The notes under the pieces were generated by a model, which worked only from the letters and a program-made list of their open reading frames with translations, did no database searches and was not told where the DNA came from. Of a stretch of DNA of 64,000 bases, positions 53,635 to 61,201 are shown in pieces. Origin of the DNA: Myxococcus stipitatus. GTDB lineage: Bacteria; Myxococcota; Myxococcia; Myxococcales; Myxococcaceae. The stretch covers positions 9,682,501 through 9,746,500 of the forward strand of contig NZ_CP147913.1 of assembly GCF_037414475.1 (NCBI RefSeq), written 5' to 3'. The position numbers were made by a program, and so were the translations under genes. Positions within the stretch are counted from its first letter, which is position 1, and each line of letters starts with the position of its first letter.

Positions 53635-55305
53635 ATGAATCGACAGCCATGGAAGAAACTTCGCCCACTCTTGATGGCGGCGCTGTGGGCCAGTGGCGCA
53701 GAAGCGGGTGGTGGCATGGCCATCGATATCCCCCCGGGCACGCATTCGCTCGCAGCCAGCGTGAAGATTCCCATCACCGCGTCGATGGTGCGGGTGGACT
53801 CGGTGCGTCCGGCCATGGGCCCCTACGAGCAGCTGTTCGACGAGCAGGACGCCATCGGCGACCCGCGTGCGGGCACGGGCGCCAAGCCGACCACGACCTG
53901 GGGCAGCGTGGTCTACGACGCGAACGCCTATCCCATGGGTTTCTACATCGACCTCGGCGCGACCTACGACGTGACGGAGGTCGGTGTCTTCGACACCTAT
54001 GCCACGGGTGATGCATCGTTCGATGTGGGAGAGCCTGGAGCGTGGGTCCCCGCCGTCAACTTCAGCACGGACCTCTGGGAGAAGTGGAAGCTCTTCTCCA
54101 TCAACAAGCGCACCCGCTACGTCCGCTTCGCTCGGACCCTCCACGCGGGCGTCAATGAAATCGTCGTGTATGGCAGCCCCGTGGACCCGTTGCCTGGGAA
54201 CGTGCCCCCGAGCGTCTCGGCGGGTGCGACCCAGGAGCTCGTGCTGCCCACGTCGACGGCGACGCTCTCCGGAACAGCGAGCGACTCGGATGGGACGATT
54301 GTCTCGCGTCAATGGGTACAGACGCAGGGCCCCAGCATCGCCACGCTCACGAACGCCACTTCACTGACGGCGACGGCCTCCGGGCTCGTGCAGGGCTCGT
54401 ACATCTTCGAGCTCACCGTGACGGATGACGACGGGGCCAGCAGTTCGAACAAGACGACGGTGAAGGTGCTCCCGGCGGCCGCCGGCCGAGGAACCGTGAC
54501 GGAGGTCTACCGGTCCTCCTCCACGCCGGGCGGCTTCGGCTACGTCCTCTACCTCCCCCCCGGATACGCCGAGGGCTCCAACTGGCCCCTGGTGGTCTTC
54601 CTCCACGGCATGGGGCAGAGAGGCAACGGGGGACCGGACGAGCTCAAGCGCGTCCGGGAACTGGGCCCACCTCGCTACATCGACGCGGAGGGAAAGGACT
54701 ACCCCTTCGTGATGGTCGCGCCGCAGACGGGCCCCAATGGAACCTGGGGGCAGTTCGAGGCGGAGTATTACCTGGGGCCCTTCGTCAATCACATCCAGGC
54801 GACGCTCAATGTGGACCCCCGCCGGACCTACATGACGGGCCTGAGCCTGGGCGGCGGTGGCGCCATCTCCTTCGCGTCCGTCTTCCCCAACAAGCTCGCG
54901 GCCATTCTCGCCGCGTGCCCCACGTCGTGGGCCGGAGCCCAGAGCTACTCGGACGGGATGATGAACGCGGGGCTCGCAGTCTGGGCGGTCCACGCCCGGA
55001 ATGACGCGACCTACAGCTACAACGCGACGGCCTCCTGGTTCGACCAGTTCGGCAAGGCGATGGGCGGAACCCGTGGCGTGCTTGCCACCTACACCTCCCC
55101 CAATGAGAAGCAGACCGCCTTCTTCCGCCCGGGGACGGGAGACTGGCAATGGCACAGCGGCCAGACGGCCACGGACTCGAGCGGCGCGGGCCCTGCTCGC
55201 CCGGTGCTCTTCACGGTCTACGACACGGGCGGCCACGCCATCTGGGACGCCGTGTACAAGGACCCCAAGGTCTGGGATTGGCTGCTCGCGCAGCAGAAGC
55301 CCTGA
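53635..55305 (+). CDS. Secreted PKD-domain esterase (PHB depolymerase-like alpha/beta hydrolase)
   Basis: A 556-residue secreted protein; signal about residues 1-24. Residues 45-180 form a beta-rich binding domain (YEQLFDEQDAIGDPRAGTG, GFYIDLGATYDVTEVGVFD). Then comes a PKD/REJ-like domain (PPSVSAGATQELVLPTSTAT, SDSDGTIVSRQWVQTQGP and LTVTDDDGASS). The C-terminal catalytic domain is an alpha/beta hydrolase of the esterase-D/PHB-depolymerase kind: GFGYVLYLPPGY, LVVFLHGMGQRG, nucleophile Ser in GLSLGGGGA, an acid near HARNDATYSYN and the His in DTGGHAIWD. GAAGGGA precedes the ATG. The AT-rich stretch 53535-53600 probably holds the promoter. Confidence 0.85.
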   Translation: MNRQPWKKLRPLLMAALWASGAEAGGGMAIDIPPGTHSLAASVKIPITASMVRVDSVRPAMGPYEQLFDEQDAIGDPRAGTGAKPTTTWGSVVYDANAYPMGFYIDLGATYDVTEVGVFDTYATGDASFDVGEPGAWVPAVNFSTDLWEKWKLFSINKRTRYVRFARTLHAGVNEIVVYGSPVDPLPGNVPPSVSAGATQELVLPTSTATLSGTASDSDGTIVSRQWVQTQGPSIATLTNATSLTATASGLVQGSYIFELTVTDDDGASSSNKTTVKVLPAAAGRGTVTEVYRSSSTPGGFGYVLYLPPGYAEGSNWPLVVFLHGMGQRGNGGPDELKRVRELGPPRYIDAEGKDYPFVMVAPQTGPNGTWGQFEAEYYLGPFVNHIQATLNVDPRRTYMTGLSLGGGGAISFASVFPNKLAAILAACPTSWAGAQSYSDGMMNAGLAVWAVHARNDATYSYNATASWFDQFGKAMGGTRGVLATYTSPNEKQTAFFRPGTGDWQWHSGQTATDSSGAGPARPVLFTVYDTGGHAIWDAVYKDPKVWDWLLAQQKP

Positions 55306-55435
55306 CGAACACCTTGGAGTCCGGTCCACGGGGCCTTCAGCGGAGGCATGAGCATCCGCCTTGATGCGTGAGAACCTGGCCACTTCATTCTCCGCCAAGG
55401 CGGTGCTCACGGGGAACGGTGCGGCGGCCCCTGAC

Positions 55436-56647
55436 TCAGGCCGTGTGCCGCATGGCCGCCGTCGCCTCAGGGGCGGAGTCGGGCGCGGATGCCACCAGGC
55501 TGACCTTCACGTTCGCGTTTGTGGCGGGGACTCCGAAGAAGGTGTCGTAGGCGTCGATGTGCTGCGTCCCCACCGTGCTCAGGAAGGCCAGGAAGTTGCT
55601 CGGCTTCGGGGGCAGCGGCGACGGCGTGAAGCTCTGCGACGGCAATCGGACGTACGGATTCGGGCTCGGCGGCAGCTGGTACATCTGATTGATCGTCTTG
55701 TAGGTGGCGTCAGCATCCCAACCCGAGAGCGGGCCATAGAGCGTCTGGATGGACGACCCCTGGACGTAGTCCCACACGACGTCGTTCGGCACACTGTTCG
55801 GCAGGACGTTCATCAGGTTGATCCACCCGTGCGGCACCACGTCGTACTGGTTCCAGATGACCTGGTTCCAGAAGCCATAATGCGAGATGCCGTTGATGTA
55901 CGTCTGCGTGAAGACGCCGCTGAAGTTGTTGACGAACCCTTGATCTCCCGTTGTAGGGGCCGCCGTCGGAAGCACATACACCGCGCTCCACCGCGCCACG
56001 TCGAAGATGCTGGTGAAGAGCCAGCGGGCCAGCGTCGGGCAGAGCGAGCCCCCCAGGCTGTGCCCCGCGAAGATGAGCGTCGTCTGGGTCGAGACCTTGT
56101 CCGCCAGGAATGCCTGGAGTGACTTCCCCGTCTGCGCGTCCTGCATGTTCAGCAGGTTCGTGGTCCCCCAGGCCGCCCCCTGTGAGACATTCCCGACGTT
56201 GTACTGACTGGGATTGGTGCTGTTGGTCGGGGTGATGCCCATCGGGAATCCGACCAACGTGGTGACGTTGTTGTCCAGGCAGTCCTTATCGTACCAGTTG
56301 TGACTGGAGTCCTTGTTGCCGTTGGTTCCAGCGACTCCCACGACGTAGCAATCGGATTGCGCGTTGTAGACCACATACATGACGTTGTCGGCCACCGTGG
56401 ACACCCTGCCCTGTCCGGTGCAGTCCTTGTCCGTCTGATAGACGCAGGGGCCCCACACCCGCGTCCACACCCCCAGTTCCTGACTGTTGTCCGTCAACGC
56501 CTTGTCGATGATGGGCCCGAGCTTCGTCGCGATGCTGGAGGCCGTCCCCGTCAGGCTGTCGCCCAGACCGGAGAACCTCGAGAGCCTGTAGACAGTTTGG
56601 ATGATGTTGTAGCTTCCGCCGGTGTAGATGGGCTGTACGACTTTCAT
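55436..56647 (-). CDS. Class 3 lipase-like hydrolase without signal peptide
   Basis: A 403-residue alpha/beta hydrolase of the lipase class 3 type. The nucleophile elbow is GHSLGG with Ser197 after TTLIFAGHSLGG, and the upstream strand reads CYVVGVAGTNGNKDSSHNWY. The acid and His are less sure (YDVVPHGWINLMN is a candidate region). The N terminus MKVVQPIYTGGSYNIIQTVY shows no Sec, Tat or lipoprotein signal, so the protein is intracellular or leaves by another route. The ATG at 56647 follows AAAGGA by about nine bases. A short inverted repeat lies in the leader and paired TGACGCGTCAG-like sites lie 140-171 bp upstream. Confidence 0.8.
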   Translation of the reverse strand: MKVVQPIYTGGSYNIIQTVYRLSRFSGLGDSLTGTASSIATKLGPIIDKALTDNSQELGVWTRVWGPCVYQTDKDCTGQGRVSTVADNVMYVVYNAQSDCYVVGVAGTNGNKDSSHNWYDKDCLDNNVTTLVGFPMGITPTNSTNPSQYNVGNVSQGAAWGTTNLLNMQDAQTGKSLQAFLADKVSTQTTLIFAGHSLGGSLCPTLARWLFTSIFDVARWSAVYVLPTAAPTTGDQGFVNNFSGVFTQTYINGISHYGFWNQVIWNQYDVVPHGWINLMNVLPNSVPNDVVWDYVQGSSIQTLYGPLSGWDADATYKTINQMYQLPPSPNPYVRLPSQSFTPSPLPPKPSNFLAFLSTVGTQHIDAYDTFFGVPATNANVKVSLVASAPDSAPEATAAMRHTA

Positions 56648-56679
56648 GTGCCGTGTCCTTTCGGTCTCGTCCAAACAAA

Positions 56680-56697
56680 GTGACTGGAGCCAGTCAC
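56680..56697 (-). promoter_or_regulatory. Inverted repeat in the lipase leader
   Basis: GTGACTGG-AG-CCAGTCAC, a perfect 8-bp dyad 33 bases upstream of the lipase start. A comparable dyad GCCCAT-GACTG-ATGGGC sits 24 bases upstream of the small secreted gene at 57682-57698. Could be operators or 5'-leader hairpins. Confidence 0.4.
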
Positions 56698-56786
56698 GCC
56701 CGAATCCAAAGCAGGGGGCATGCCAGCAATTCAACCCGCGATTCTCCAAGACAAACACATGCACCTACTGGCTTGAGACAGAGTCT

Positions 56787-56818
56787 TGACGCGTCAGCGC
56801 GGAAAATGGACGCGTCAG
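56787..56818 (-). promoter_or_regulatory. Paired 21-bp-phased operator upstream of lipase gene
   Basis: TGACGCGTCAG at 56787-56797 and GGACGCGTCAG at 56808-56818, exactly 21 bp apart. The first contains the perfect palindrome TGACGCGTCA. The nearest edge is 140 bp upstream of the lipase start. The same arrangement occurs before the small secreted gene at 57789-57820. Confidence 0.55.
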
Positions 56819-56857
56819 TGAACACTTTCTGTGCAGGAACGAAGTGACGCGCGTTGG

Positions 56858-57216
56858 ATGTCGACGCTGGAGTCGTCCCCCGCGGAGCGCTGGACTCCAG
56901 CATCCCCGAAGTCCGCGCTCGCGGCGTGCGACGCCTTCGATGGTTGCGAGAGGGCGGCGGAGCGTTGCTACGTCAGTCAGGAGTGCCCACTGCCTGGCCC
57001 ACCGGGGACGCCTCCAGGAACCTGCGCTCCCGCGACAGGCGCCCCCTCTGCCATCAACTCCGCGGCGCCGAGAACCCTTGCGGTGCCAGCGAGAAGTGCA
57101 TCACGGTCTGCATCACGATGCGCACTGAACTACTCCCGGCCGGTCTCCCTCTGCTTCAACCGAGGTGCCGGAGCCAGGAGTGCCGCGCTCACGCGTACGA
57201 CACTCCTGGCGGGTAA
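56858..57216 (+). pseudogene. Frameshifted Cys-rich protein gene
   Basis: No single frame is coherent, but joining two frames restores a Cys-rich secreted-type sequence. One frame gives CDAFDGCERAAERCYVSQEC and PGPPGTPPGTCAP. The second gives GAENPCGASEKCITVCITM. The first resumes with ALNYSRPVSLCFNRGAG, and the second ends CRSQECRAHAYDTPGG with TAA at 57214-57216. At least three frameshifts are needed. The 5' limit is uncertain; the ATG at 56858 is only a convenient bound. No family name recognised. Confidence 0.45.
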
Positions 57217-57280
57217 CCACAAGGCCGAATGACTCAGCTCACCTGCCGAGCTGGCGGCTCAATCCATCCGCACCCGACTG

Positions 57281-57658
57281 TCAGGGCAGACACTCAGCGC
57301 AGGAACCGGACAACCTGCTGTTGGCGACGAATGCGTCGTGGTCCGCCTTCGACGTCACGACGGCGGAGCCGAAGTCGGCGTAGACCGCCCAGGTCGGAGG
57401 GGTCGCCGCCGCGTCCTTGAACGTCCCACCGTAGTAGTCCGCCCCGTTGTTCTGCTTGAGGAACTTCCACCCGGAGTTGCTATTCCATGGACGGCAGGTC
57501 GCGTACGTCGCCATGTAGCTGGCGGTCGGAGCACCTCCGCGCCCCTTCCACAGGTAGCACGCATTCACGGGCGTCTGGGTCGAAGGCGGCGTCTGAGCTC
57601 CTGCACCCGTCATCAACAGACAGCCGCCCAGTGCCAAGAGGTTCACGAATTTGCGCAT
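57281..57658 (-). CDS. Small secreted protein of unknown function
   Basis: A 125-residue protein with a clear signal peptide (MRKFVNLLALGGCLLMTGAGA). The mature part has four Cys, aromatic residues and Gly/Ser: CYLWKGRGGAPTASYMATYA, CRPWNSNSGWKFLKQNNGAD, YYGGTFKDAAATPPTWAVYA and a C-terminal SGSCAECLP. Two disulfides are likely. No family recognised. The ATG at 57658 is fixed by the signal peptide. Paired TGAC-type sites 131-163 bp upstream match those before the lipase gene, so co-regulation is likely. Confidence 0.65.
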   Translation of the reverse strand: MRKFVNLLALGGCLLMTGAGAQTPPSTQTPVNACYLWKGRGGAPTASYMATYATCRPWNSNSGWKFLKQNNGADYYGGTFKDAAATPPTWAVYADFGSAVVTSKADHDAFVANSRLSGSCAECLP

Positions 57659-57786
57659 GGTTGTCTTTCATCTCCATAGGAGCCCATGACTGATGGGCCC
57701 GCGCGCCAACTGCAAACCGCATGCACGAGAGCCATCAGACACAGCGAACTGGCCACCCGCGCATGCGCGCCGGACGCACCACGCGC

Positions 57787-57821
57787 GCTGACACGTCAGC
57801 GGCATCGGATGACGTGTCAGC
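57787..57821 (-). promoter_or_regulatory. Inverted 21-bp-phased operator upstream of small secreted gene
   Basis: GCTGACACGTCA (57787-57798) and its exact reverse complement TGACGTGTCAGC (57810-57821), 11 bases between arms. Read as direct TGACRYGTCAG units they start at 57789 and 57810, 21 bp apart, the same phase as upstream of the lipase gene. Confidence 0.6.
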
Positions 57822-57912
57822 CAGCCCAGTACACACCACGGGCTGGGGCCGCCCAGGCTCCTCTCACCCTCCGCTCCTCCCCCCCACATCGAGGGGAATC
57901 CACTATCCAGTT

Positions 57913-58476
57913 TCAGCGGCGCCTGCGTCGTGCGCGCTGTCGGGGTGGCGGCACAGGCTCAACCAGCGCCGCCAGGGCGTCCACGAAGTGCCGCACCTTG
58001 GGCGGAAGATTCACCCTGCTTGGGTAGACCACATGGATGGCCCGCATCATCGCGGGCTTGGGGCCGAAGAGGATTCTCAACCGACCATCGAGGACGGCAT
58101 CCTGGCAGAGAATGACTGGAACCCTCGCGATGCCCACGCCGGCAAGAGCCGCCTCGCAGGCCAACTCCAGGTCATTCACCACGAGAATGGGATCGATCCG
58201 AGACTTCACGCCCTCGACCTCCCAGGTCTCGAACGCGCTGAAGCCAATACAGCGCGCGGAGCGGAGCTCCCTGGTATTCGGCAGGCCTTGTTTCGCCAGG
58301 AAGCGAGGACTCGCGACGTAGTGGAAGGCACTCTCCCCGAGCTTTCGTGCCACGAGGGATGAGTCATCGAGTGGCCCGATGTGAATCGCGACGTCGATCC
58401 CCTCTTCGATGAGGTCGACGCGACGATCCGCCAGGATCAGCTCCACCCGCGCCCGGGGATGGCGGGCGAGACGGCT
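57913..58476 (-). pseudogene. LysR-type regulator lacking its DNA-binding half
   Basis: Encodes only the effector-binding part of a LysR transcription factor: RLARHPRARVELILADRRVD, LIEEGIDVAIHIGPLDDSSL, FHYVASPRFLAKQGLP and NDLELACEAALAGVGIARVP, ending in an Arg-rich tail. About the first 115 residues of a normal 300-residue LysR, including the HTH, are missing. The coding sense begins directly after the TGA of the AraC gene and in the same frame, so the two genes were joined by a deletion or rearrangement. No start with a ribosome site is present; expression as a functional regulator is unlikely. Confidence 0.8.
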
Positions 58477-59217
58477 TCAGCGATTCACCAGGCAGCTTCG
58501 CGCCTCCAGGACGGAGCCCTTGAGCCCATGGGTGAAGACCTTTGACGGCGGGAGGCCGAACATGCCGCGAAACAACCGGGAGAAGTGGGCGGAGTCGTAG
58601 AAGCCCGCGGTGTGGGCCACTTCGGTGAGGCTTCGGCCCTCGAGCGCGAGCGTCGTGGCGCTCAACATCCGATGCCACGCGCGAAAGGCGCCCACCGGAA
58701 CACCGACCTGCTCCCGGAACCGGTGTTCGACGAGCGACGTGGAGACCCCCTCCCTCTGCGCCAGCGTCACCGCATCCGAGGGCTCGCCATCGGATGTGGA
58801 GAGAAGCGCGGCGACACGGGCGATGCGCGCGTCGACCGCCAGCGGACAGGGTCCCAGGTTCAGCGCGTTCTGGAAGAGCTCGGTCCACGGCTCCGGGTGA
58901 CGTGCAGCCAGGGCCTCTTCGACCGCCATGCGCAACACGGTTGCATTGGTCTGGTGTCGGAGTCCCGCGCTTGGTTCCAAGAACAACACGGCCGCCCGGC
59001 CGCCATGAAAGTCGAGCGCATGCCATTGCCACCCACGCACGAAGGCGGCTTCGTGCTGTTCGACGCGGCCATCCTCGCCGATGAGGTCGAAGGCATCATC
59101 GAGCCCCACGAGGACCGCATTGGCGGCGAACCGATGCCTGGGCAGCTTGTGGAAGCGGCCGACGTACAGCGCTCTTCCTCCGCCCAGCAACAAGTGGGTC
59201 TGCATGTGCAGAATCAT
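58477..59217 (-). CDS. AraC-family transcriptional regulator
   Basis: A 246-residue regulator. The N-terminal cupin-like sensor part includes HLLLGGGRALYVGRFHKLPR and AVLFLEPSAG. The C-terminal AraC DNA-binding domain is complete: VTLAQREGVSTSLVEHRFRE, VGVPVGAFRAWHRMLSATTL, GRSLTEVAHTAGFYDSAHFS and RLFRGMFGLPPSKVF. Start ATG 59217 (or 59205); neither has a clear ribosome site, and a leaderless transcript is possible. It diverges from the acyl-CoA ligase gene 57 bp away, which it may control. It is followed in frame, after its stop, by the LysR remnant. Confidence 0.88.
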   Translation of the reverse strand: MILHMQTHLLLGGGRALYVGRFHKLPRHRFAANAVLVGLDDAFDLIGEDGRVEQHEAAFVRGWQWHALDFHGGRAAVLFLEPSAGLRHQTNATVLRMAVEEALAARHPEPWTELFQNALNLGPCPLAVDARIARVAALLSTSDGEPSDAVTLAQREGVSTSLVEHRFREQVGVPVGAFRAWHRMLSATTLALEGRSLTEVAHTAGFYDSAHFSRLFRGMFGLPPSKVFTHGLKGSVLEARSCLVNR

Positions 59218-59273
59218 ACAAGCGTGGACGTGAGAGCCGCACCTAGCTTGATGGCTCGCACAGAGGAGGCCGC

Positions 59274-61121
59274 ATGGCCGACGCACACTCGACACTCTCC
59301 CACCTGATACTGAACCGTGCGCGCACGTCGCCGCAACGCGTCGCATTTCGTGTGCGACGAGGCGACACCTATGCCGATGTCTCCTGGTCGGAGGTCTCCC
59401 CGCGCATCGAAGCCATCGCCGCGGGCCTGTTGAGCGCGGGGCCGGTGGAGGATGCCGCGTGTGTCACCATCGTCGGCAACACCTCGATGGCCTCGTGTCT
59501 CGTCGACTTCGCCGCCCTGAGCGTCGGGCTGAGGACCATCCCCGTCTACGCAAGCCTGCTGCCCGAGGAAGTGGGCTACATGCACGCGGACACCGAGGCG
59601 CGGCTCATCGTCGTGGACGACGCCAGCCAGCTCGAGAAAGTGCGGGCCTTCCGCAAGGGCTTCACGTTCTTCGACACGCTCTATTCCCCCACCGAGTTCA
59701 TGGCCCGGGCGAAGGTGGTGGTCATCCATCCCACGGGCCTTGCTCCGGCGGACGATTGGGAGAGCCTGGAGGCCCTCGAGGCCCGAGGCCGCGCCCGTCA
59801 CGCGTCGATGGAGAGTGAGATGCGGCGGCGCGCGTCAATGATTCGGCGCGAGCACGTCGCGACCTACACCTATACCTCGGGAACCACGGGTGCCCCGAAG
59901 GCGGTGATTCAAACCCACGACAACATGCTGGCGATGCTCGAGGACGTCGCAGAGGCCGGGATGCTGGATGAGAACGTGCGCGAGCATGGCTTGTTCTTTT
60001 TCCTCCCCGCCGCACACTCCTTCGGACGCATGGTGGAGTTCGCGGGGCCGTTCTTCGACGCGCCACTGGTCATGTCCACCGTGCCCTCGCTGGCGGCGGA
60101 CCTGGTGGTCGCGCGGCCAGGGTTCTTTCCGGCGGCGCCTCGGGTCTTCGAGAAGATGATGGCGAAGGTCACCAGTGCCCTCCAGAACGAGCGCGGGTTG
60201 CGGCGCAGGCTCGTGGAATGGGCCCTGCGCGTGGGCCGGGAGGCCGCATCCCTGGGTATCGACGGCAAGCCGCTGCCGCTTCTGCTGGCGGCCCAGCGGG
60301 GGCTGGCGGACCGGCTCGTGCTGGCGAAGCTGCGCTCACGCCTGGGCTTGGACAACGCCTCGGTGCTCCTCTCGGGAGCGGCTCCGCTTCGTGTCGACGT
60401 CCAGATGTTCTTCCTCTCCCTGGGGCTCACCGTCCTCGAAGCCTACGGGCTGACAGAGACCTGCCCCGGGTTGACCATCAATCGAAAGGAGAACGTGCGC
60501 CCGGGGACCGTGGGCACTCCATTCAAGCGATGCACGCTCAAGGTGAGCGCGGATGGAGAGCTCCTCGCGCGCGGGCCGAACATCTCCCGGGGCTACTTGA
60601 ACCGCCCGGACGCGACGGCGGATTCCTTCGACGAGGAGGGCTGGTTCCGGACCGGAGACCTCGCCTCCATCGACGCGGAGGGATTCGTCCGGATCATCGG
60701 GCGAAAGAAGGAGCTGCTCAAGACGAGCGGTGGAAAGTACATCGCGCCGCTGAAGATCGAAGCGCAGCTCAAGCAACACCCGCTCATCCAAGAGGCCGTC
60801 GTCATCGGCGAGGGGCGCCACTACTGCACGGCCCTGTTCGCGCTCGACACGGAGATCCTCGCGGAGGTCGCCCGGCGCGAGGGGATTCCAGCGGACCCCT
60901 CACACCCGAGCATCGACAAGGTCCTGAAGACCCTGGTCGCGGAGACGAACTCGGGCCTGGCCTCCTTCGAGAGCATCAAGACTTTCCGCGTATCGCCTGG
61001 GCCTTTCACGGTGGACGGTGGTGAACTCACCGCATCACTGAAGGTCAAACGTCACGCGGTTGTCCGGAAGCACGCGGCGTTGATTGAGTCGATGTATGGA
61101 GTCTCGGAGCCGGCACACTGA
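59274..61121 (+). CDS. Long-chain acyl-CoA ligase (AMP-forming)
   Basis: A 615-residue ANL-superfamily enzyme, probably a long-chain fatty acid-CoA ligase (FadD15/ACSL style). Motifs: P-loop TYTYTSGTTGAPKAVIQTH; the A5 region EAYGLTETCPGLTINR; RTGDLASIDAEGFVRIIGRK; and the A10-type region KELLKTSGGKYIAP with its catalytic-type Lys. The order and the GKYI-A-P ending fit the eukaryote-like long-chain branch. AGGAGG precedes the ATG by five bases. The divergent AraC gene shares the short intergenic region, suggesting lipid- or substrate-responsive control (inference). Confidence 0.9.
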   Translation: MADAHSTLSHLILNRARTSPQRVAFRVRRGDTYADVSWSEVSPRIEAIAAGLLSAGPVEDAACVTIVGNTSMASCLVDFAALSVGLRTIPVYASLLPEEVGYMHADTEARLIVVDDASQLEKVRAFRKGFTFFDTLYSPTEFMARAKVVVIHPTGLAPADDWESLEALEARGRARHASMESEMRRRASMIRREHVATYTYTSGTTGAPKAVIQTHDNMLAMLEDVAEAGMLDENVREHGLFFFLPAAHSFGRMVEFAGPFFDAPLVMSTVPSLAADLVVARPGFFPAAPRVFEKMMAKVTSALQNERGLRRRLVEWALRVGREAASLGIDGKPLPLLLAAQRGLADRLVLAKLRSRLGLDNASVLLSGAAPLRVDVQMFFLSLGLTVLEAYGLTETCPGLTINRKENVRPGTVGTPFKRCTLKVSADGELLARGPNISRGYLNRPDATADSFDEEGWFRTGDLASIDAEGFVRIIGRKKELLKTSGGKYIAPLKIEAQLKQHPLIQEAVVIGEGRHYCTALFALDTEILAEVARREGIPADPSHPSIDKVLKTLVAETNSGLASFESIKTFRVSPGPFTVDGGELTASLKVKRHAVVRKHAALIESMYGVSEPAH

Positions 61122-61150
61122 CCGTCGGCGCGGGACGACGGGCTCGAGAC

Positions 61151-61176
61151 CGGGGCCCTGCCAGAGCAGGCCCCCG
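61151..61176. terminator. Strong hairpin between convergent genes
   Basis: An 11-bp arm CGGGGCCCTGC pairs with GCAGGCCCCCG with one mismatch and a CAGA loop, midway between the ligase stop and the LamG-protein stop. No T-run; probably bidirectional. Confidence 0.5.
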
Positions 61177-61201
61177 GGACCTGGAGCCACGCAGGCGGCC
61201 G

